DNA from: an uncultured Bryobacterales bacterium
GTDB taxonomy: Bacteria > Acidobacteriota > Terriglobia > Bryobacterales > UBA6623
Assembly (NCBI GenBank): GCA_951813605.1
Contig: OX638379.1
Location: 2,514,062 to 2,578,061 of the forward strand
DNA length: 64,000 bases
Direction: 5' to 3'
Shown: positions 17,847 through 27,500 of the stretch, piece by piece
Layout: each line of letters opens with the position of its first letter
Position numbering within the stretch: the first letter of the stretch is position 1
Translations under genes and position numbers: made by a program
The notes under the pieces: model-generated
The model's database searches: none
What the model was told of the DNA's origin: nothing
What the model saw: only the letters and a program-made list of their open reading frames with translations

Positions 17847-19049
17847 CTACGAGAGCTTGAGCACCCTTCCCTCGCGTAACGCTTTGTTCGCCCAATGCGA
17901 TGTGGCGGCGGCTTCCACACCGGCACGGATATGCGCGTTTGGCATAGCCCGGTCTCGGATGCAATCAAGCCAGTTCCGCATGTTGTCGAGAGTGCCGTTT
18001 CCGTCAACCCTCTCGATAGTCGAGGTGTCTTCGCTGCGCGCGAAGTGGTGAGTCGGCTCCGCCAGGCTCACTGCCTCGAAGGGTGTTGCGCCTTCCTCGT
18101 AGACAGCGTACCCGAGCCGAGTCAGCGTCATCATGGCTTGGTCCCCGCGGAACACGATGCCACCTCCCAGCAACCCGAATGTCATGTTGCCCTCGTAGGC
18201 CGCCATGTATCCCTCGGGGAAAAGCATCGTCGCAGTGACGGTATCGGGCGCTTCCAGCCAGTCTTGGGTATAGGTGGTTCCGGCGGCATGCACCTCGCTC
18301 GGCCGCGGGCTTTTCATGAACCACTGAATCACGTCGATCCAATGCGTCATCAGATCGGTGATGCTGCCGCCCCCGAAGTCCCAGAAGAACCGCCAGAATC
18401 GGAACCGGACCTTGTCAAAGGGCTGCTTCGGTGCCGACCCCAGCCATTGGTCCCAGTCGAGTTGCCTCAAATCGACCTCTGGAGCGGGGTCCGCTCCGAA
18501 TCGCGAGTAGTTTTGCGACCAGTAGCACCGAGCGAACGTGATCTTGCCCAGCACGCCGTCGTCGATCAATTGCTTTGCCTCGATGAAATGTTTCCAGCTT
18601 CGTTGCTGCGTCCCGGTCGCCACGACGCGACGCGACTCTTCGACTGCCTTGACAAGCTTGTCCCCTTCCGCCAGGTTGTGCGTGACAGGCTTCTCGACGT
18701 ACACATCCTTGCCCGCCTGCACGGCTTCCATGGTCATCGGCGCGTGCCAGTGATCCGGCGTGCCGATGATGACCGCGTCGATGTCCTTGCTGTCGAGAAC
18801 TTCACGGTAATCGGCAAAGGCCTTTGCGGCCGGACCGAACTGCGCGGCCGCTTGCTCGCGCCTCGGCCGGTACACATCAGACACGCCTCGAACCTCCGCG
18901 CCTCCGATCCCGGGGACATACGAAGTCACGCCGCGCCCCCTGCCGCCGCAACCGATTAGAGCGACGCCGATGCGCTCGTTCGCTCCGAGAACGCGTTGGG
19001 CAGCCAGCGCTGTCGCCGCACTTGCCTGAAGAAAATCCCGTCGTTGCAT
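17847..19049 (-). CDS. Gfo/Idh/MocA family oxidoreductase (paralog 1), Tat-exported
   Basis: A 400-residue NAD(P)-dependent sugar-type dehydrogenase. The N-terminus has a Tat signal (MQRRDFLQASAATALAA), so it is probably periplasmic. A Rossmann motif follows (IGVALIGCGGRGRG), then IIGTPDHWHAPM and VEKPVTHNLAEG, whose Lys corresponds to the catalytic EKP lysine of the family. The C-terminal domain contains FWDFGGGSITDLMTHWIDVIQWF. The substrate is unknown. It is divergent from the SEL1-methyltransferase gene, with a 12-bp palindrome between them, and close in sequence to the paralog at 31375-32571. Confidence 0.92.
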   Translation of the reverse strand: MQRRDFLQASAATALAAQRVLGANERIGVALIGCGGRGRGVTSYVPGIGGAEVRGVSDVYRPRREQAAAQFGPAAKAFADYREVLDSKDIDAVIIGTPDHWHAPMTMEAVQAGKDVYVEKPVTHNLAEGDKLVKAVEESRRVVATGTQQRSWKHFIEAKQLIDDGVLGKITFARCYWSQNYSRFGADPAPEVDLRQLDWDQWLGSAPKQPFDKVRFRFWRFFWDFGGGSITDLMTHWIDVIQWFMKSPRPSEVHAAGTTYTQDWLEAPDTVTATMLFPEGYMAAYEGNMTFGLLGGGIVFRGDQAMMTLTRLGYAVYEEGATPFEAVSLAEPTHHFARSEDTSTIERVDGNGTLDNMRNWLDCIRDRAMPNAHIRAGVEAAATSHWANKALREGRVLKLS

Positions 19050-19125
19050 TGCGCAAGTCTCCTGCCAGAACGACCGGGAGGCGTTTGTTTCGTCAGTCGA
19101 ATTACCCTTCGTCGTTCAGCGGCTT

Positions 19126-19137
19126 GAGTGTACACTC
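19126..19137. promoter_or_regulatory. 12-bp perfect palindrome in a divergent promoter region
   Basis: GAGTGTACACTC lies between the divergent starts at 19049 (-) and 19248 (+). It is the only strong palindrome noted in this 198-bp space and has the form of a dimeric repressor operator. The regulator is unknown. Confidence 0.4.
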
Positions 19138-19247
19138 GCTAAATTGGAAATGCAATCGCGGTCAAGCCGCCCATTTTGGAACAAATGCAGGGCAGGATCT
19201 TGCCTTGGGTTGCAGTTCGGCGTGCCATCTGTCGGCACAGTAGCCTC

Positions 19248-21608
19248 ATGAAATCCTGCGCAGCCATTATCGCAAGCGCCGTCCGGAGGGCCCGGATCGG
19301 CCCACTGGGGCCTCGCCCGCGGACCGGCGCAATTCTCTCGCTCGCGCTTGCCGCTTGGGCTCCTTGCGAGGTCGGTGCACAGGCTATTCCTAGATCGCCG
19401 GCCGAGGCGGGACAGCATGCCACCTCGATTGAAGCGCTATTGGAAAAGGCGAAGCAAGGACAGGCGCAGGCGCAGTACGATCTGGCCGCCTATTTCGCGA
19501 GCGGCAAGTCGGGCCAGCCTTCGACTGCCGAAGCGGTGCACTGGCTCAGACAGGCCGCCGGGCAAGGCCATGCCCAAGCCCAATCCGACTTGGGCCGCCT
19601 GTATCACGGAGGCTTCGGAGTCCCGAAGGACGCCTCCCAAGCGGCCAAATGGCTGCAACGCGCCGCCGAACAAGGACACGCGCCCTCGCAAGCGGACCTA
19701 GGACGCCTTTACTACCTTGGCGACGGAGTAAAGCGCGACGCGGCTAGAGCCGCAGAGTGGTACGGCAAGGCGGCCAGGCAGGGGATAGCCACCGCGCAAT
19801 TCAACCTCGCGGGGCTCCACGCGACGGGAGACGGGATCCCCAAGGACGCCGCGGAAGCGGCGAGTTGGTACCGCGCAGCAGCCGAGCAGGGACTCGCCGA
19901 AGCGCAGCATGCCTTCGCGGTCGCACTGATCCGAGGCAACGGCATCCATGAGGACTTAGTGGCTGCCGCGGACTGGTTGCGCAAAGCAGCCGGGCAGGGT
20001 CTCCCGGAAGCGCAGTTCCTGCTGGCCAGGCAGCACGAAACAGGTGCGGGCGTGGCTCGCGATTTCGACGAGGCCGTCGGTCTGTACAAGCTCGCATCCG
20101 AGCAGGGCCTGGTTGAGGCGCAGCGTTCATTGGGCCGGCTCTACTGGGACGGACCAAGCGGGATAGCTGATCCCGTGCGAGGGCAAATGTGGCTGATTGT
20201 GGCCGCCCGAAACGCGCCGAAGGGGAGCCGAGAAACGATTGCCTCAGAGCGCGACGAGGCCGCACGCAACCTGACTGCAGAGCAGGCGGCCGATGCAGAG
20301 CGCCTAGCCGGTCGCTGGACAAGAAGAACTTGGGCCGAAATCCAAGACTCGTCGCCGACGAAACTCACTGCGGCCGTACATTCGACGGGCCTTACAGAAT
20401 TCTTCCGCTCTGCTGGTCAGCGCATCGCAGAGGCGCAAGTTGAATACGACAAATACTGGCGACCTCACATCGAACGGAGCCGATTGGGCATTCTCGAGGC
20501 AGCGCATCTCGTCCGCGAGCCAGGAACCGCATTGGTGCTAGGAGCCGGAGCGTGCAGGGAGATTCCGTTGGAAGAACTAGCAGAGATGTTCAATCGCGTG
20601 GTGCTGGTGGATCTGGACTCCCCGAGCATGAGCGCTGCGGTCGCGCGGATTCCCCGACACCTACGGAACAAGATCGAGATCCGGGTTTCGGACGTGACCT
20701 CGTTCGCCAAGCCGCTGATGGATGCGACAGCTCACATCATGGGGAACGCCCGGACCGCATCGGACGCCTTTATTCAATTGAGATCGCTGTACGGCGCGAT
20801 CAATGCAATCGAGCGGCCTCCCAGCCTGCCGCAAGCAGACCTCGTCGTCTCCTCTCTGGTGCTTTCCGAGCTCGCCCGTTATCCCAGCACGTACGCGGCT
20901 CGGCTATTCAGCGAAAGATTCAATGCGAACCTGTCCGAATGGAGGGGTTCCGGGGCCCTGTGGAGGACACTTCGCGAGTTCTCCTCGTCGGACCATGCCT
21001 CGATGCTCGCCCGTCTGGTTCGCCCTGGGAGCGTCGTCTATTTCGCCGATACGGTCGGGCGGGGGCCCGATCTACGCTGGGTGGACAGCAAGGAGAAACG
21101 GACAGCGCTTAGGGTCATTGCCGAGGAGCTAGCCCAACTCGGTGTTTTCCAAGAAATCCGCAACCGCCGGGAAGCATGGGAATTTCTCCAGTCCGCTTTC
21201 CGCAATCTTGAATCCGTCGCGAGTGGCTTCGAGCCACGTCAAAGCGGTGTGGCTGAGACGAACCTCGAATCACTGGTTGCCGCTATTGAGGGGGCTCCGG
21301 GCCACCCTCCTGCAGAGGCGGACCGAGTTGCTAATGCGACGACTCAACTGCTTTGTCAAGATCGATTGCCCGTCGATATCGAGATCTCCGCGTACGAGGC
21401 CGTGCTCGATTCCTACGAATCTGTGGAGCCACGCACTTTGGAAAGACTTCTCGATTGGGACGGATTCTTGGGAGCACTAAGAAGTCTCCGACTCGAACCT
21501 ATCGGAGCCGCTAGGAGCTGGAAGTGGCTGGAGTACGCTTGCCAAATCCCGCGAGGATCGGGCGGTTTCACTGTTCGCAGCGTCATACTGCGGAATCTAG
21601 GCAAGTGA
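19248..21608 (+). CDS. Exported SEL1-repeat protein fused to a class I methyltransferase-like domain
   Basis: ATG 19248 gives 786 residues with a signal peptide (cleavage likely after VGAQA, residue 46); an in-frame ATG at 19176 would add 24 residues that do not look like a leader. Residues 63-325 are about seven SEL1 repeats (AQSDLGRLYHGGFGVPKDAS and variants). After a linker, residues 428-600 carry class I SAM-methyltransferase features: motif I ALVLGAGACREIP, an acidic end of strand 2 (VVLVDLD, 451-457), SDVTSF, a strand-4 motif DLVVSSLVLSEL (531-542), and LVRPGSVVYFADT. A C-terminal region of about 180 residues is unrecognised. Methyltransferase activity is inferred from motifs only; a predicted leader on a SAM enzyme is odd. 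Confidence 0.75.
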   Translation: MKSCAAIIASAVRRARIGPLGPRPRTGAILSLALAAWAPCEVGAQAIPRSPAEAGQHATSIEALLEKAKQGQAQAQYDLAAYFASGKSGQPSTAEAVHWLRQAAGQGHAQAQSDLGRLYHGGFGVPKDASQAAKWLQRAAEQGHAPSQADLGRLYYLGDGVKRDAARAAEWYGKAARQGIATAQFNLAGLHATGDGIPKDAAEAASWYRAAAEQGLAEAQHAFAVALIRGNGIHEDLVAAADWLRKAAGQGLPEAQFLLARQHETGAGVARDFDEAVGLYKLASEQGLVEAQRSLGRLYWDGPSGIADPVRGQMWLIVAARNAPKGSRETIASERDEAARNLTAEQAADAERLAGRWTRRTWAEIQDSSPTKLTAAVHSTGLTEFFRSAGQRIAEAQVEYDKYWRPHIERSRLGILEAAHLVREPGTALVLGAGACREIPLEELAEMFNRVVLVDLDSPSMSAAVARIPRHLRNKIEIRVSDVTSFAKPLMDATAHIMGNARTASDAFIQLRSLYGAINAIERPPSLPQADLVVSSLVLSELARYPSTYAARLFSERFNANLSEWRGSGALWRTLREFSSSDHASMLARLVRPGSVVYFADTVGRGPDLRWVDSKEKRTALRVIAEELAQLGVFQEIRNRREAWEFLQSAFRNLESVASGFEPRQSGVAETNLESLVAAIEGAPGHPPAEADRVANATTQLLCQDRLPVDIEISAYEAVLDSYESVEPRTLERLLDWDGFLGALRSLRLEPIGAARSWKWLEYACQIPRGSGGFTVRSVILRNLGK

Positions 21609-21756
21609 TGGCTCTCCGGACTCACTTTCCCTAGGAATCCCGCTACTTCCGCTAATTCTTGGACTGACAGATTCCCCCGCCGTTGATACTGCCGCGGTGC
21701 GGCGTCAGCTCGCTCGGCAGCGCCCTGCGAGATAGCCAAACAGCACGGGAGGAATC

Positions 21757-23729
21757 ATGACCCAACATTCAAGCAGGATCTTGCTGCTCTCTTTCTTGTC
21801 GATGGCTTTATCACTCGCTCCATTGATGCAAAGAATCTCGTACGGCCAAGCAGTAGAAGCGACGGCAAATTTGGTCGGCCAAGTCACGGACGAGACCGGG
21901 GCCGTTATTCCCGGCGTCGACTTGACGCTGACAAATCAGGACACGAATATAGCGGTGAACGGACAGGCCAACGCGGTCGGGTACTACCGGTTTTCGTTCC
22001 CCAGGCCCGCCACGTATACGCTTACCGCTCAGCTGACTGGCTTCACGATCAACGCCGTCGAGAATATCGCCTTCCAAGTCAATCAAACCGCGGATATCAA
22101 CATCTCCCTGAGTCCCAGCGCGGTGCAAAAGACAGTCACTGGTTCGGCCAGTTCGGCCGTGCTCTCGACGCAGACCTCCGAACTCGGGGAAGTGGTATCG
22201 GAGAAACCGGTGAAGCAGCTCCCCCTCCTGATGCGGGATCCCAGTTCGTTAGTCACCCTAGTCGCAGGTGTAACCGCCGATCACCGCTTGCAGACACGCG
22301 GTCTGGACCGGTCCGGGCTGTCGTTCCAGGGTCGATTGACCATCTCGGCGCACGGGGGAGTTCGCGCGCAGGCCAATGCCATGGTCGATGGCCTGCACGT
22401 GACCTTCACGCACGCCGCCTTCAACTCCGTGCCGATCGTACTGACGCCCGACGTGACGCAAGAATTCCAAGTCATGACCAATAACTACTCGGCGGAGTTC
22501 GGGCGCGCAAACGTGGTCATGAATTACGCCACCAAGAGCGGAACGAACGAGTTCCACGGAAACGCCTGCCTGTTCCATCAGAACGAGAACCTGAACGCGA
22601 ACGCGTTGTTCCTCAATCGGGCCGGTGTCGACAAGACGGAGGCGCGCCGCAACCAGTTCGGGGGCACAATCGGACGGCCTATCAAGAGGAACAAGCTCTG
22701 GTTCTTCGCGGACTGGGAGAAGGTGGTCCAAGCCAGAGCGTTGACGATCGTCTCGCGCATGCCGGACGCGCGCGAGTATGGGAGGCGATTACGCTGACCT
22801 CTTCACTTCGGCCGGCGACCCGATCAGCGTCTACGATCCCTTCGGCACCTACACGGACGCCAATGGCCGGACCTTGCGCATGCCGTTTTTCGGCAACCCA
22901 ATCCCGGCTTCTTTGAGCAATCCCTTCGGTCCGCGCGTGGGCCCTTTCTGGGCGCAGCCGAACAACCCCGGATTGGAGGGCCCAACGGCGAGCGCACCAA
23001 TATCGCCAACCTGAACTTGGGCGGCTCGAGCAGGGTGGACTGGAGGCGCTGGGACGTCAAGGCCGACTACCAGATGAATCAGGGCCACAAGTTCATGGGC
23101 CGGTATTCGGCAAGCCTCCTCCTTCTGCCGGCGGTTCGCGTGTACAACACTCCCGGGGAAACAACCCGCCTGAGCAATCGCAACGACCAGCAGCCCGGCA
23201 GGCACGCGGTGCCGTCATGGCCTTGGACGGCCTCGCCAACACTAATGGTCACGCAGGCGTTCAACCACACTTGGTTCCGTGACTACACGCCCCGCGTGAA
23301 TGGACAGCAGGGTTTCGATGTGGCGTCGCTTGGCGGCCCATTCAACAAGCCAGAGGCCATCTCGTTCCTCAACGAATGGGGAGGCGGCGCAGCCTTCCCT
23401 AGCGTTTCACCATCCGGCTACGGACCTCTGAGCGACAACATCTCCAACATTATCGACGAGCCGGCGGCAAACTACTCCTACCAAGTCGGGTTCATCAAGA
23501 GCCTCGCGTCTCGCACCCTGAATTTCGGCGGCAATGCCAATCGCCGGGAAATGAACCGGCGGGCGTTCGGGGGCTTGGGGGGAGCGCTCGATTTCAACGG
23601 CAGATTCACGCAAGGCCCCGACCCGCTGCTACCATCCGCCAACACGGGCAATTCGATCGCCGATCTCATGGTTGGCCTGCCTGGGGGGGGCTCCATGGCC
23701 GCCGGATTCACCACGGCGACAATAAATTC
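21757..23729 (+). pseudogene. Decayed CarboxypepD-TonB-dependent receptor (first copy of tandem pair)
   Basis: It starts well: GGAGGAA precedes ATG 21757, followed by a signal peptide and a CarboxypepD regulatory domain (VGQVTDETGAVIPGVDLTLTN). It then matches the intact receptor at 24528-28160 closely. Compared with that copy it has a net +1 frameshift near 22780 (stop at 22795-22797), and a compensating -1 near 22980 restores the frame until 23720. Homology then ends abruptly at the equivalent of TTATKN of the paralog, where an inverted-repeat end begins, and a stop follows at 23740. The C-terminal two fifths of the barrel are missing. Confidence 0.88.
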
Positions 23730-24412
23730 CCTGATTCCCTAGGAACGGCATCCTATGTTGAGCGGCCAATGGTCGAGGAGGAGGCGTCGCACCAATGCAG
23801 ACCAAGAGCGGCATGAGGAGTCTCCTGAACTCGTCGCTTCGTGGTCGCCCGACCCGCACCACCGTGATCGCAGTCCCGGTGCCGGACTGGCGCACGCGGG
23901 AGCAGCCACCACAACAAACAAGGGCCCACATTTGCTTTTCTTACGCTAAATGATTGACATACAAGGAATTAATTGCGATGATAATGAGTGCCCCGAGCGA
24001 TTCCCCGCGGTTTCATGCCCAAGAGCAAGGTCCAGTTCCAGAAAGGCCTCAGCCTCAAAGCCTTCCTCGACCGCTCCGGCTGCGAAGCCCACTGCGAGCA
24101 GGCACTGATCCGCATCCGCTGGCCCGACGGCCTCGACTGCCCCGCCTGCGGTTCCTCCCGCTTCTGCCGCCTGCACTCCCGCCGCCTGCTCCAGTGCAAC
24201 CGCTGCAAGCGCCAGGTCTCCTTGCTGGCCGGCACCATCTTCCAGTCCACCAAGCTCCCTCTCAGCACCTGGCTGCTCGCCCTCTACCTGCCGGCGCAGG
24301 CCTTCCCGCCGAATAGAGAGCGAGAACCGGGAATCGCACACCTGAGCGAGGATCCCGGCAATGGAACGGATCGATTCGTCTCGGCCCAGGATGAGCTTTC
24401 TAGGGAATCAGG
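23730..24412. mobile_element. 683-bp segment bounded by 16-bp inverted repeats, insertion debris
   Basis: The left end CCTGATTCCCTAGGAA (23730-23745) and the right end, read on the opposite strand, CCTGATTCCCTAGAAA (24397-24412) differ at one base. The segment sits exactly where the decayed receptor loses homology to its paralog, so it probably marks the disrupting insertion or its scar. It contains an IS1595-type transposase remnant. No obvious target duplication is seen. The two ends could instead come from separate insertions. Confidence 0.55.
24015..24303 (+). pseudogene. IS1595-family transposase N-terminal remnant (zinc ribbon)
   Basis: About 96 codons from ATG 24015 match the N-terminal zinc-ribbon part of IS1595-type transposases: QALIRIRWPDGLDCPACGSS, then LLQCNRCKRQVSLLAGTIFQ and STKLPLSTWLLALYLPAQA. 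The four ribbon cysteines are present as two CxxC pairs. The match ends near 24303, where the family would continue into a helix-turn-helix and a DDE/DDN catalytic domain; the sequence after it is unrelated. It is clearly a different subtype from the intact element at 43231. Confidence 0.8.
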
Positions 24413-24435
24413 ATTTGTTTTGACACTAGATTGTA

Positions 24436-24464
24436 TTGACACCCCCCGTTTCCTCTTCTAGGAT
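24436..24464 (+). promoter_or_regulatory. Sigma70-type promoter for the intact receptor
   Basis: TTGACA (24436-24441), a 17-bp spacer and TAGGAT (24459-24464) form a near-consensus promoter 64 bases before ATG 24528. Another TTGACA lies at 24419-24424. It starts just outside the insertion debris, so the intact gene keeps its own promoter. Confidence 0.65.
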
Positions 24465-24527
24465 TGGGGCGACAAGACAATCCTCAGGACTGCGGTCGTG
24501 AGGGTGGAAGCCTCACTAGGAAGGACC

Positions 24528-27500
24528 ATGAAATCAATTCCCAACCGCAATCGACTCCTTTTCGCCCTCTTTCTTGCGGCTGGACTAGTTGTTCTGACGC
24601 AAAGACCTGTTGACGGTCAAGCCCTGGGAGCGACTGCGACCTTGGTAGGGCAGGTCACCGATGAAACGGGCGCGGTCATTCCCGGGGTTGAGCTGATCCT
24701 TACGAACCAGGACACCAATGTCTCCGTGCCCGGAGAATCTAACGAAGTCGGTTACTACCGGTTCTCTTTCTTGAGGCCCGCAACCTACACGCTCACCGCT
24801 CAACAGCCCGGGTTCACCATCAACACGGTTGAAAACATCGTTCTTCAAGTCAACCAAACTTCGGACATCAATATCAGTCTCAGGCCCAGCGCAGTGCAAG
24901 AGACTGTGACCGTCTCAGCCAGCACGGCCGTGCTCTCAACGCAAACATCCGAGCTCAGCGAAGTCGTGTCCGAGACCTCGGTCAAGCAGCTGCCGCTTCT
25001 GATGAGGGATCCCAGTTCCTTGGTCAACCTGGTCGCCGGCGTCACAGCCGATCACCGCTCGCAGACGCGCGGGCTCGATCGTTCGGGACTGTCATTCCAG
25101 GGTCGGCTTACATTCACTGCAAACGGCGGGGTCCGAGCACAAGCCAATGCCATGGTCGACGGCGTGGATGTGACATTCACACATGCCGCCTTTAACTCGG
25201 TACCCATCGTTCTGACACCCGACGTCACCCAAGAATTCCAGGTCATGACCAACAACTATTCGGCGGAATTCGGGCGGGCCAACGTGGTGATGAACTATGT
25301 GACCAAGAGCGGAACCAATGAGTTTCACGGCAGCGGCTACCTGTTCCACCAAAACGACAACTTGAATGCGAATGCGTTCTTCCTGAACCGGGCCGGCGTC
25401 GGCAAGACCGAGGCCCGGCGCAATCAATTTGGGGGCACGATCGGCGGACCAATCAAGACCAACAAACTCTGGTTCTTCGCGGACTGGGAAAAGATGGTCC
25501 AAGCCAGGGCGCTGACGATCGTCTCGCGGATGCCTGACAACCGCGAGCTGGCTGGAGACTATGCGGATCTGTTCACTACCGCTGGCAATCCGATCACAGT
25601 ATTCAATCCGCTCGACACGTACTCCGACGCAAATGGCCGCACATTGCGGCGACCGTTTGCCAACAACCGGATCCCGGACCAGATGATCAACCCGTTCGGG
25701 CCGAGGCTCGCTCCTTTTTGGGGCAAGCCGAACAACCCGGGCTTGCAGGGGCCGAACGGCGAGCGAACCAATATAGCCAATCTGAACGTAGGTGGTGCCA
25801 GCAGAGTGGATTGGAGGCGCTGGGACGTCAAGGCCGACTACCAGATGAATCAGAACCACAAGTTCATGGGCCGCTATTCAGAGAGCTTTCTTCTGCTTCC
25901 TGTTGTTCGCGTTTACAACACGCCGGGAGAAACCACTCGGCTTAGCAATCGAAACGATCAGCAACCAGGCAGGAACGCCGTGCTTTCTTGGACTTGGACG
26001 GCCTCGCCGACCTTGATGCTCACGCAGGCGTTCAACCACACTTGGTTCCGCGATTACACACCCCGCGTGGAAGGACAGTTGGGATTCGACGTTGCATCCC
26101 TCGGCGGTCCCTTCAGCAATCCAGATGTCATCTCGTTCCTCAACGAATGGGGTGGCGGAGCCGCCTTTCCGAGCATCTCGCCCAGTGGCTATGGGCCGTT
26201 GAGCGACAACATTTCCAATATCATCGACGAGCCGGCAGCGAACTACTCGTATCAGGTCGGCTTTATCAAGAGCCTTTCTTCTCACACGCTGAAGTTCGGC
26301 GGCAACGCCAACCGCCGCGAGATGAACCAGCGGGCATTCGGCGGATTGGGCGGCAATTTCGATTTCAACGGCCGATTCACGCAGGGCCCCGACCCGCTGT
26401 TGCCTTCCGCCAACACGGGCAATTCAATTGCCGATCTCATGCTCGGCCTGCCCGCAGGCGGCTCCATGGATGCCGGATTCACGACGGCGACGAAGAACTA
26501 CTATTACGGTTTCTACTTCCAGGATGACTGGCGCGTGACGCCTCGGCTTACGCTGAACCTGGGCTTGCGGTTCGAGGTGGAACAGCCTTTCCAGGACCGC
26601 TTCGACCACTTCTCGCGCGTCGCCCGCGACGTCCGCAGCCCCATCGCCGATTCCGTCGGGCCCAATACGAGTGGCAAGAACCTCGACCAGTTCTTTCAGG
26701 ATCTGGTCGGCCGGCCACTCCTGGGGGGCATTGCATGGCCAGGCGTTGCCGGCTTCGGGCGCGGCATCGATTCCACGGACAGGAACAACATTGCGCCGCG
26801 ACTGGGATTCGCCTATCGTCTCAGCGAAAGGCTTGTGGTCCGAGGAGGCTTTGCGCGCATCTACGGCTTGAATCCAAACGCGGCGACGGTGGCCGCCGTC
26901 GGACCGCCGGGCAACGGGGCGACAACGCCGATCGTCGCCACGATCGACGGGATCCACCCCAATGTGACCATCGACAACCCCTTCCCGAGCGGTTTCAACG
27001 AACCGGAATTCGACAAAGACGGGCTGGGGACGGCTCTGGGCCAACGGATTTGGGCCGGGAGCGCCAACGGTGTCGCAGAGACTCCATATCAGTGGCAGTG
27101 GAATTTTGGATTCCAATACCAGCTGCCCGACGAGTCGATTGTCTCGCTGGCCTACGCCGGAAGTCGCGCGCGCAACTTGACATGCGCCCTGTTCTTCTGT
27201 AGCGACCAGATCGCCGAGCAGGATTTTTCGAGGTTTCGAGAGAGGGTCTTCGAGACCGTACCGAATCCATTCTTCGGCATCATCACCGATCCGACATCCG
27301 CCTTGAGCTTCCCAGAAGTGCAGTTCGGGCAGCTGCTCCTGCAGCACCCCCAGTACGTCGGGATGTTAAATACCCTGCCTCCCTGGAAGGGACCGAACGG
27401 CGACGATTTCCGGAGCAGCTTCGAATCGATGCAGCTCTCCTACAAGAAGGTCACGGGGGACTTGTCCCTGTCGCTGGCCTATACATTCTCAAAGAACATT

